Assembly: GCA_016584305.1 (NCBI GenBank)
Contig: JACEEZ010009490.1
Span: 261,001-325,000, forward strand
DNA: 64,000 nt
Reading direction: 5' to 3'
From: Chionoecetes opilio
Lineage: Eukaryota; Arthropoda; Malacostraca; Decapoda; Majidae
The stretch's first letter is position 1, and the number at the start of each line of letters is the position of its first letter. The notes beneath the pieces are model-generated. The model did not search any database, was not told the origin of the DNA, and was given only the letters and a program-made list of their open reading frames with translations. A program made the position numbers and the translations under genes. Shown here piece by piece: positions 11,837 to 22,100 of this stretch.

Positions 11837-12114
11837 GGTAGCGGAGAGGAAATTCCTTAAGGGATTATAATGTTTTGTGGGAGCACGCTATATTAGGGTT
11901 AAAGGAAATTTGCTATAAACACTCTTATCCTATCAAGTTTAACACTGGTGTTTGTGTATGAAGGTGTATGAATTACTATGTAATATGTATACTCTCTAAT
12001 TACGAGTCAGAGAGTAAAGGCTATAAATTAAAGGCTAGAATTTTAAACTATGAGACACTTAGCGTTTAGGTGAGGTGCTGGGTTGGGAGCGAGGTGAGGG
12101 GACATCTTCACAGG

Positions 12115-13030
12115 TCAAAGGTTGATGAATGACTGAGTTGTTATGACTTCAGGGTTTTTTTCTTTCACGCGTGATACAAAGCCTTGTACTGAGCCAATTA
12201 TTGAGGGAGCACCATCAGTGCAGATTCCAACGCATCGGTTCCATGACAAACCACAAGATTCCAGGTAAGAAGACAAGATGCTAAAAATGTCGTTGCCTTT
12301 GGCAGTTTCTGGCAGTTCTTTACAGCAAAAATAATTTTCCATTATTTCACCTTCATTTTCAAATCGTACAAATGCCAGCAGCTGAGCTTTACCAGTTATA
12401 TCAGTTGTCTCATCTACTTGGAGAGCAAAGTTGTTATTTTGCAGTATTTCAGACAAAATACCAGAAATATTGTTGGACAGGTCATCCACACGCCTACTAA
12501 TTGTATTATCAGAAACAGGAATCTTGCTTAATTCACTTTCAGCTTCGTCACCTAGCATTGTTCTCATAATTATTTTGCAAGCAGGCATTATTAGGCTTTC
12601 TGCAATTATGTGACTTTTCATTTTCTTGGCAACTAGCTCAGCCATTAAATAGCTTGCTTCTTGGGCCTTATCACTGATGGTTACCTTCTTTTCAAAAACT
12701 TTTATTTGTTTCTGCTGTGAATCCAAGAGTTCGAAAATAATCCACGGTTTTATTTGACAAGTGGCTGTGATTAGTAGTTAAGTGTCGCTTTAGCTTGGCT
12801 GGGGCCATAGCTGTGTTAGCGAGCTTTTTCCCACAAACAATGCACAAAGGAAGTGGACAGTTTTCTTCTCCAGTCCATGTGAAGCCAATGGCCAGATAAC
12901 TGTCATTGTAAAGGCGATTTTTTTTAACATCACTCACTTTTCCTTTACTCGTACTTGGCTGTGGTATTTGTGATTCTTCGTCACTGTCCTCCTCTCCACT
13001 GGCATGCTTTCTTTTCAAATATTTGAACAT
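12115..13030 (-). pseudogene. hAT transposase, N-terminal half with BED zinc finger (broken)
   Basis: It starts at ATG 13030. The first 112 codons hold a BED-type finger with CIVC, then KLKRHL and the paired His residues. A one-base frameshift near 12735 moves the reading to 12726-12115, which continues DSQQKQIKVFEKKV and carries two catalytic acidic motifs of the RNase-H-like fold, LQVDETTD and CTDGAPS. The frame ends where the LINE was inserted, and continues at about 6822. The group is ZBED5/SCAND3-like hAT. Loss of frame and the LINE insertion make it non-functional. Confidence 0.88.
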
Positions 13031-13389
13031 GCTTTAGTCTTTAAAATCCGCATCAAACTAATATTAACTGGCGAGATTAATTAACACAACGTTTCACTCG
13101 GTTGCGCTGCTCAAAACTGACTGAAGGAAGATGTGAGAACGGCTGGCCTGGGTCTCGTGACACGTATGATACTCGTACAGGGTTGCGTCACCCTCCTACC
13201 CAACCCGTGTCGCCAAACTTGCGGAGTAGGAATGAAGGGCGTATCCCGCACCGGCAATAACACTATTTTTTTCTTAATTCTATGCATATTATTTGCTCTC
13301 ATTACTATATACATTGTACTGACTGACACGTACGAGTATGTTGGTGTCTGGAAAGTGTTTGTGACTTGTTGTTGAGTAGGAATTATTAA

Positions 13390-13551
13390 ATTTAGGCCTC
13401 TTCCATTTGTGCCCAAGTTGCATGAACCAGTTCTTTCAGTTCAGGGTTGGGTTCTCGGTTCAGGGCTGGGTTCGCGTGTCACAAATGGAACGCAAAAACC
13501 CCGTTTTTTGTTTACAAACATACTCAGCTGGCGAGGCAATTTAAGAAAGAG

Positions 13552-13601
<50 letters not shown>

Positions 13602-13674
13602 GAGAGAGGAGAGAGAGAGAGAGAGGAGAGAGAGAGAGGAGAGAGGAGGAGACGGAGAGATGAGAGAGAGAGAT

Positions 13675-13710
<36 letters not shown>

Positions 13711-13713
13711 TGA

Positions 13714-13778
<65 letters not shown>

Positions 13779-13803
13779 AGAGAGAGAGAGAGGAGAGAGA
13801 GGA

Positions 13804-13838
<35 letters not shown>

Positions 13839-13839
13839 G

Positions 13840-13881
<42 letters not shown>

Positions 13882-13897
13882 GAGAGATGAGAGAGAG

Positions 13898-13940
<43 letters not shown>

Positions 13941-13982
13941 GAGAGAGAGAGATAACGAGAGAGAGAGATAGATAACGAGAAA

Positions 13983-14015
<33 letters not shown>

Positions 14016-14041
14016 GAGAAGAGAGAGGAGAGAATGAGAGA

Positions 14042-14089
<48 letters not shown>

Positions 14090-14965
14090 AGAGAGAGAGA
14101 GAGCATGAGAGAGAGAGAGAGAGAGAGATAACGAGAGAGAGAGAGATAAACGGAAGATAAGATTTTCATCCCTATCAGACACTTTGCAAGTACCAACTAC
14201 AAGGTTATTGACTATACAAAGCGCCGCCACGTCAGCACGAACTAGGCGGACTCGAACCGCTGACCGAATGCACAGGGACGCTGCATGCACATTGCGAACT
14301 CACGTCTCTACCAACCTTGCCACCCTGACGGGCAGAGAGATAACGAGAGAGAGATAACGAGAGAGAGAGATAACGAGAGAGAGATAACGAGAGAGAGATA
14401 ACGAGAGAGATAACGAGAGAGAGATAACGAGAGAGAGAGATAACGAGAGAGAGATAACGAGAGAGAGATAACGAGAGAGAGAGATAACGAGAGAGAGATA
14501 ACGAGAGAGAGATAACAAGAGAGAGAGAGAGATATATGCGAGAGAGATAACGAGAGATAACGAGAGAGAGAGATATCGAGAGAGAGAGATAACGAGAGAT
14601 ATAAATCAGCCAGCTGCTATGTGAAGGGATCATATCACGTTTAAGATCGCGGGAACGCATGGCCCCCACCAGCCATGTATGCCTCTTTTATGCCGTCTGA
14701 CATCCTCTCCGACTCGTGCATGCGGAAAACCCTTCATGATAAGAGAAATAGGGCCCAAGGCGACCATTGTTTGTTATGAACTGAAAACTCTACCCAAGCT
14801 ACCCACCTCTCAATGTGAGTAGAGAAAGTTCACGGGTTTTGCTGAGTCACTACGCGCTTTGCCTCGGGCCCAGGTTTTCGTGCGCAAATGGAACGCCTGA
14901 ATTCTTGGGTTCCGTGAACTGGTTCTTGAAATGTCGCAAATGGAAGAGGCCTAATTATGAATTAA
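13390..14965. repeat. GA-rich foldback: about 110-bp inverted arms around (GA)n
   Basis: The sequence around 13392-13500 (AGGCCTCTTCCATTTGTG, then CATGAACCAGTTC) returns inverted at about 14865-14962. Between the arms lie (GA)n at 13541-14145, a SINE at 14150-14337 and a GAGAGATAACGA-type array at 14337-14610. The long Arg-Glu or Leu-Ser ORFs over this block are microsatellite translations. Confidence 0.8.
14150..14337 (-). mobile_element. tRNA-derived SINE (family A), copy 1
   Basis: The minus strand begins CTGCCCGTCAGGGTGGCAAGG and contains an A-box-like TGGCAAGGTTGG and a B-box GGTTCGAGTCC. It ends in a TTATCTTATC-type tail that runs into the CT/GA microsatellite. It is nearly identical to the copy at 34821-35003. 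RNA polymerase III promoter boxes are seen; transcription is inferred. Confidence 0.85.
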
Positions 14966-15076
14966 GATCACTGTCATTTTGTAATAGCACATCATTATTT
15001 TACGGTTTCTCACGGAACCCCTGGTGATGGTCGGCGGAACCCCAGGGTTCCGCGGAACCCCGGTTGGGAATCACTG

Positions 15077-16040
15077 CAGGCTTACAGCATGAAAATAGAA
15101 ATATCCTGTTAGGTAGGTGAATCACACCGGTGGCATCTCTCACTTTTTGACTATCTACAGTATGTAATTGTGGCAAAGAGAATTTTTAGGTAGACGCCCA
15201 CAAAAATGACATGAAAATTGTTTTACATATCTAAATGAGAGTATGATGGATTTTATGAAGTAGTTACATATTTCTGGAGTTATGACAAATTAGGGACATA
15301 AATAAACCTTTTTTATGGGGAGATAAATCAAGATTATGTAGCAGACAAACGCTACGGTACCTACGTGATGATGGATAATTACAAGCCAGGTGGCAAGTTT
15401 GAAGCAAGTGATACATATACAGCATTAGATAGTCTATTTTTTTATAACTTCCTTATAACAGCTTTGCCTTGTTGAAGTAGTACATACATGTGTGTTTGAC
15501 TGTTTGTGAGGGGGGCGAGGCGGGCGGGCGGTGTCAGTCCTGCCAAATGAGAGAGATTCCCTGTTTCAAGGAAATTTTGAGCCTGACTGGGGAAAGTATT
15601 GGATAAACAGGGAACTTTTGAGTGAGAGACAGAATATAACATAGGCAAATAAGGACGCTACAAGAGGCCGTGAGAGATACACATGGTAATTACTGTACGT
15701 AGAAGGGGACAGCTCCATAACAATGATGTTCTATGAAAATTATTACAACGAGGCTCATAACAATGATGATGATAATAGCAATGGTGAACCGTAAAAGGGA
15801 GCAATTAATGAATGTACGGGATAGATGTACAAAGGAGGGGGGGCACGTCTTGCCTTTGATAGGTACCTACGTTTATAGGTAATTATCAGACAGTATGATA
15901 AGATCGTGCAAAACTAGGTAGCTATATGCAGGGAAATTTTGTGAAGAATAGGGAAAGTTTGAGTTTGTAAGGGAACTATTGGTCCAGTGGGTGGCTTGCA
16001 GACTTGGCACCACTGGCCCTGGGCGGCATAGGTGGCCAAG
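15077..16040. other. Upstream region and presumed promoter of pinin
   Basis: Non-coding sequence between the hAT end and the pinin start codon. The last 200 bp are richer in G and C. No TATA box was recognised near the gene. Related short motifs (CAGGGAA followed by TTTTGAG or TTTTGTG) recur at 15540-15640 and 15930-15980. The transcription start is not determined. Confidence 0.4.
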
Positions 16041-16051
16041 ATGGCGTCGGC
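16034..16051 (+). promoter_or_regulatory. YY1/Pho-like motif overlapping the pinin start codon
   Basis: GGCCAAGATGGCGTCGGC surrounds the ATG. The core AAGATGGCG matches the animal YY1/Pleiohomeotic site often found just downstream of the start of housekeeping genes. It also gives a favourable initiation context (A at -3, G at +4). Motif match only. Confidence 0.45.
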
Positions 16052-16171
16052 TGTGTCTGGGATATCCCTCGTCAACACAATACAATCGGAAATAGAACGT
16101 GCCAGACAAGATTTAAAGGGGTTCGATGAAAACTTACGAAGACTTACTGGCAGGGACTTCAATGACCCCAA
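16041..16171 (+). CDS. PNN: Pinin exon 1
   Basis: ATG in a good context, 43 codons plus 2 nt, donor GTAAGT at 16172. It encodes the amphipathic helix and the LTGRDFNDP segment, the most recognisable N-terminal piece of pinin. Confidence 0.95.
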
Positions 16172-19100
16172 GTAAGTGCTACGTTAGGGCCTGTAATTAA
16201 GTTAAAACGTCGTTATAACCTGTTCCTCGTGTGTGCATCGGTGTCCTGCCTCAGTGTTATGTCCTGCTGCCTCAACCGTGTTAAGTCCTGCCTCAGTGGC
16301 ATGTCCTGCCTCTTATGATGTGCCTCAACAGTGATCTGTCCTGCCTCAATTGTCATGTGTTGCTTCAACAGTGTTATATCTTGCCTGTTATGGCCTGTCT
16401 CAACACTTATGGCCTGCCTCAAGTGTTATGGCCTGCCTCAAGTTTTATGGCCTGTATCAGCAGTGTTATGGCCTGCCTCAAGTGTTATGGCCTGTATCAA
16501 CAGTGTTATGGCCTGCCTCAAGTGTTATGGCCTGTCTCAAGTGTTATGGCCTGTATCAACTGTTATGGCCTGCCTCAAGTGTTATGGCCTGTCTCAAGTG
16601 TTATGGCCTGTATTTACTTGTTTACTTGTTTCAAGTTTAGAGGGTCATGCCTCACAGTCGTGGTGGTCCACCGCTGCTTGTAGTCTTGGTGTCCCTGTGT
16701 AGAAGGTCCACTTGATCTACGATTGAGTTGGGGGCTCGACAGCGGGCAGTGTAGCCAGGCACTGGGGGCTCATCTGGCAAGGTTCTGAGGAACCTGTCTA
16801 GAGCGGCCTTGAATTTGTCCACACTGCACCCACTGATGCCTCTCACTTCCTTAGGTAGAACATTGAATGTTCTTGGTCCAGCATGACTCAGACTGGCAGC
16901 CAAAAGAGTCTTGGTTCTGCTGGAAGCGTGTGATGGCAGGGCTCTCCTCATACACCTACGTCCATTGCGGTCGCTGGCATGGGACACTTCACCACACAGG
17001 TTGTTGGGGTCGGGTACCATTTTTTCTAATATCTTCCAGATATAAATGGCTCGGTACCTATCCCTTCTTCTCTGCTGGGAGTACAGGCCCAGCCTCTGAA
17101 GGCGCTCCCAGTAGTTGAGGCCTTTCATGCCCCAAATCCGTCTGGTGAATTGCCTTTGGACGGCCTCCAGCCTTTGTATGTCACCTGTCTGGTGTGGCGA
17201 CCATAGTTGGCTGCAATAGTCTAGGTGTGGCTGGATTAGGGACTTCCAGAGTATCAACATGACCTCTGGTTCCCTGGAGGTGAATGTTCTCAACACCCAC
17301 CCAGCCATCTCCCTGGCTTTCTTCACCGTGACGCTGATGTGGTGCTTGAAGGTTCCGTCCTCACTCAGGTGCACCCCCAGGCACTTGATGTGAGGCTGGG
17401 GAGAGATGTCATGGCCATTTTCTGTCATCAGGTTGGTGGTCTCTTTGATGACTCCGTTTGGACCACATCTCATCATCTCAAATTTTTGCTCGTTAAAAAG
17501 CATATTGTTCTCCTTAGCCCAGGCAAACACTGTGTTGAGGTCCTGTTGGAGATGTTGGACCTCACTGGCATCACTTACAGCTTTGCTGATGGTGGTATCA
17601 TCAGCAAAGGATGACTGATCACGGCAGTTTGTGCCGAGTGCTGTCCTCCCACGACCACTCGCTGAGTCCTTCCTATAAGGAAACTGTGAAGCCACGTCCA
17701 TAGATTTCCTGCTATGCCAAGGGACTTGATCTTGTGAAGGAGGATGTTGTGATCCACCTTGTCGAATGCCTTGGCAAAATCTAGGAAGATTACGTCGGCG
17801 TTTTTCCCCTCGGCCAGCGTTTCTGTGATCCACCCATAGTGGCTCAGGAGCTTAGATAGGCAGGAGCGACCTTTTCTAAAACTATGTTGATGGCTGTTGA
17901 ATAGTTGATGATCTTCCATGTACCCTTGGATTATGTTCCTCACACACTTTTCAAAGATCTTAATAATGTGTGAGGTTAGGGCAATAGGTCTGTAATTCTT
18001 ACTCTGTGTTTTATCTCCACCTTTGAAGATAGGAGAGATAATGGCCTGTTTGAATATCTTGGGAATCATCATCAGTGTATCAACACTTATGGCCTGCCTC
18101 AAGTGTTCTGGCTTGCCTCAAGTGTTATGGCCTGTATCAACAGTGTTATGGCCTGCCTCAACAGTGTTATGGCCTGCCTCAAGTGTTATGGCCTGCCTCG
18201 GTAACCGGATGTTTCGCCCCATGGACGTTTCGCCCCCTCCTAATCGCGGACGTTTCGCCCCACATTAGCGGACGTTTCGCCCCCATTCGTGGATGTTTCG
18301 CCCCACTCGCGGACGTTTCGCCCCCCGGATTCGCCTCACGGAAATTACTATACTATTTCAAAACTTCATCAAATGACTACAAAATAATCAGAAATATTGA
18401 CGTGTAGTTAGGTATTGGTTAGAAACTAAGTGTGTCAAAAATTGGAGAGATTTGAAGAAGAAATATGGAAATTATCGTAGAAAAATTGACTATCACTCAA
18501 ATCCTGTTTTAACTATAGTACGGAATTCGAAGTACACTGTCCCTTTAAGACCGGTCGATAACAGCATTTCGTCATCATTTTGTGCGTAAACAAATCTATC
18601 AGTATTTCTGATGATTTTGTAGTCATTTGATGAACAGTTTTGAAACAGTATAGTAATTTCCGGGGGGCGAAACGTCCGCGAGTGGGGCGAAACGTCCGCA
18701 AATGGGGGGCGAAACGTCCGCAAATGGGGGCGAAACGTCCGCGATTGGGCGGGGGCGAAACATCCATGGGGCGAAACGTCCGACATTCGCCTGCCTCAAG
18801 TGTTATGGCCTGCCTCAAGTGTTATGGCCTTTATCAACACTGTTATGGCCTGCCTCAAGTGTTATGGCTTGTATCAACACTGTTATGGCCTGCCTCAAGT
18901 GTTATGGCCTGTATCAACAGTGTTATGGCCTGCCTCAAGTGTTATGGCCTGTCAAGTAGCCAAAGATGTGGTTAAAGATTTGGGTGTAAACATGAACCAT
19001 GATGCTACCTTTTCTGACCACATCATATCAACAACAGCAAAAGCAAGGCAGCTATCAGGCTGGATCCTGAGGACCTTCCAAACCAGGAGTGAACAGTGTA

Positions 19101-22100
19101 TGCTGGCTCTTTGGAAGTCACTGGAGCTAGCTACCACGCCTAGAATACTGCTGCCAGCTCTGGTCACCACATAAAATATCTGAAATTACTGCACTAGAAG
19201 CTCCCCAAAGAACTTTCACAAACAAGATCCACGGAGATGAACACCTAAATTACTGGGAGAGACTCAGGACACGGGTCTATACAATAACCGGAACGGAGGT
19301 TCGACGGAATGCGTTTTCGACGACACCGTCGAAACTTCCAACATAGTGCATCGTCGAACCTTCCAAGTCAGCGCCGTGGAACCCTCTCATGCATTCCCTT
19401 CATAATATTTTGTATCTTTCAACATGCGCAATTTAACATATCGTTGATATGAATGAAAATTTGTTTGTAAATTTGATATTGTAATTGTAAATTGAATATT
19501 TGTAATCAATATTTAACATTTGACACTTACAAAGTAAAAAAGAGTAAGTATAATAGAGAATATAGTCAGGATTCCCAGGTTTCCCCACAAACTGAGGTGC
19601 TGTTTTCTTGTGTGTACCTGTGACCATCAGGAGGGCACTGCCTTAGCCTGAGGGTGAAGCCGCACAAACTACTGTTGTTCATTGTTTATTAGTCTTTATC
19701 GCTAATTGATTTTATTCAATACAATATTAATGATAGGCAAGCTAAGCTTGATAGGTGTTACCACGTTAGGGTGGGAAACAACAAAGATATAGGGGGATCT
19801 TGGCTGTATATGCTTTTCACTTTAATTTTGGTGGGCAATGATCTAGTAACCTTGTATTTTATATTAACCCCTTGAGGCCCAGAACGTAATTGTCATTGTA
19901 ATATAACCACCATTCGACGATTTTAATGAACATAAGCAATATTATATAGGTAGATATGCCCTGTTTAATATCCTTGTCCATTAGCTAATTTGGTTTATTT
20001 AGTTACTTTTTCGTAGTTTTATGGCAAATAACGGACGATTTCATATAGCAAAGGAAAGATCTGGGTGTGAAGGGGTTAATCCTCTCAATGACAAAATAAC
20101 TGTAGGTTTTACTCTATGATAGACATATTGGAAGTTTCGACTGAGTGCGACGGTACCGTCGAAACCTCCATTTTCTACCGTCGAAAGTGCATTCCGTTGA
20201 AACTTCCTGTAATCTGCCTCAACAGTGTTACTTTATCTCATTGTTACGTTCTGCCCCAGTGCCACTTTGGGTAAAATTGGACGAGGACTGCGCGGTCATT
20301 TTTTGAGACACTGACTAGTTTTTCCTTGCCAAAAATTTGGGTAACCACTTTAGGTGTTCCGATAGCTGCGCATCTGAAGTGGAACTCCAGAGAGAACTAA
20401 AACGATGTTACAATATATGTTAAGATTCGTTGGTAAAATAAAAAAGAGACCTTTCCCGCCCTTATTGCTGTTACAATTTTATTTCGCGGAGAATAATACC
20501 AATAAAGCATAATATGGAGGTAATGTATCATCATCCCACCTCTAATTATCACCATGAATACTCTTAGTATCTCTCATATGCTATAACTAAGGTATTGCAA
20601 TGGAAAACTCGCCTTACTTTTCATTAACCCCTTCACGCCCAGATTTTTCCTTTGCTATATGAAATTGTCTTGTTAGCCATAAAATAACGAAAAATAACTG
20701 TATATACCAAATTAGTTAGTGTACAAGGATACTAAACAGGTCATATCTATAAAATATTGCTTATATTCACTAAAAATCCTCTAACTGTACCCAAATTACA
20801 ATGGAAATTACGTAGTGGGTCTCAAGGGGTTAAAAACATAAATTTGTCGAGATATCCCGTGTAAAGAAATATGATCCGATCAGCGAATTCCTCAATGCTG
20901 AGTATCTGGCTGAGGGCTGAGAATGTAAACAGCAGCTGATTGGGGCAAGTCTGGGTGTCGAATTGCCAAATACGTTAATATATAACTATTTTTGACTTTA
21001 TATTCCTGCATCAAATTTGGATGCGATAACCCTTTTGAGAACCTCAGATCTTTTAATGACTTTCATGATCGTTCCTCGATTTTTAAGGCCTTCTTTAAAA
21101 ATTTCGTAAAAATTTTGGTAAAAAAATGACTACTTGGCACATCACTATTTACCTTCTGTATTTTATGTTCCCACCTAATATCTTTTTTTTTTTTATATAT
21201 GTGGGATATTTCCAGATATTTCAGATTTTTCTATATCTTTTTTTGTATCTTATTATGCGTTATTTATATATATTTTAGCCCCCTGTGGCTCCATGGTAAA
21301 CACCACTCTGCATTCTCGATGGCTGATGCTGTCATGTGTTTACATGTCAGTGGCGGGAATTTGGCAATCTTGTCATTACATGATATTGCATTAAATTATG
21401 ATGTCTTCCTTTAACATAAATCATTTTAATTTTGTGTTTTCTTTGTTGCAGTCAGCGGCAAGACCTGCGGAGGGTGCGCCTTGCATCTGGCAACAGGGAT
21501 AATGAGGAGCCCCCAGCCAAGCGACGCCCCCCGGGAGGAGTCTTCGCAAGGTTGGTCACTGTTCCATTTAGGTGATGTTGTAGTGGTAGGCCTTGGTCAA
21601 TGGTTGGTGTACAAAGAGACTGCTGACATAAATCACTTGACCATGTCTGGAATTTTGACCAAAAATGTATAGACTTTCCATAACATGATTAACTGACATT
21701 TTTCAGAAAGCTTTGGTGTGAAAATTCAAGGAGTGTGTTCTGTAAATATAGTTGTGTTCTGTAAATGTAGCATGTCATGGTATCCTCTACCTTTTGATTG
21801 CCTCTTTTTGTCTGTGGTGGTTTCTCATTTTGAAAATTCTAAAGGCCGTAGTATAATTAAAAGTAGTAGCTAGCAAAAAATGAAAGATTTCCAGACGTAG
21901 TTTCTAAGTTTTTTAAATTTATGGTCTTTCTCCAGCACCTTCAATTTTCTATTAAATAATAACCCAGCTTTTTTAATCAGAAAGTCTTAAGTCCTTTACA
22001 CACAAGTAAATGTAATACAAGTAATAAATAGTAAGTAATAATAATATGATATTAAATAATAGTAGTAATAAATAATAAATACAAGTTTATGTTGGAGAGT

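Larger units (their letters stand above)
6818..12114 (-). mobile_element. CR1-like LINE, nearly complete, nested in the hAT element
   Basis: On the minus strand it holds, in order: a 5' leader (12114-11837), ORF1 with a Cys-pair motif, a proline/serine tract and an SGNH hydrolase domain (11836-10645), an APE-type endonuclease (10690-9653), a reverse transcriptase (9523 to about 7790, broken), and a long 3' UTR with two tandem units. The element ends in a CCTTTGTATT-type repeat near 6818. The hAT protein is split at the HREV/SFIN point. The flanks ATAACAACTCA (near 12137) and ATAATAACTCA (near 6810) look like a diverged target duplication of about 25 bp. EN-RT-ORF1 esterase architecture is that of the CR1 group. 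Confidence 0.85.
4436..15076 (-). mobile_element. BED-finger hAT (Charlie-like) element, interrupted by nested insertions
   Basis: The left end CAGTGATTCCCAACC (4436) and the right end GGTTGGGAATCACTG (ending 15076) are perfect 15-bp inverted termini of hAT/Charlie type, followed on both sides by the AACCCC-rich subterminal sequence usual in this family. Inside, on the minus strand, is a broken BED-finger transposase (13030-12115, then about 6822-5837). The LINE at about 6818-12114 was inserted into the transposase reading frame. The eight bases outside each end (CTCTGAAG and CAGGCTTA) do not match, so the two ends may come from different copies or one flank is rearranged. Confidence 0.75.
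16232..20270 (+). repeat. Intron-1 minisatellite (about 19-21 bp unit), split by insertions
   Basis: Units such as GTTATGGCCTGCCTCAAGT and GTTATGGCCTGTATCAACAGT form arrays at 16232-16618, 18078-18199, 18789-18953 and, degenerate, 20214-20270. The outer units are diverged and the inner ones nearly identical. All the intervening elements lie inside what was one array. Open frames rich in CYGLPQVLWP are translations of the repeat. Confidence 0.9.

Noticed and set aside
16315..16702. Three overlapping CYGLPQVLWP-type ORFs
   Set aside because: All three plus frames are open because of the minisatellite unit; not protein coding.
16232..18953. Regular short repeats resembling a CRISPR array
   Set aside because: Units are contiguous without unique spacers and lie in a eukaryotic intron.
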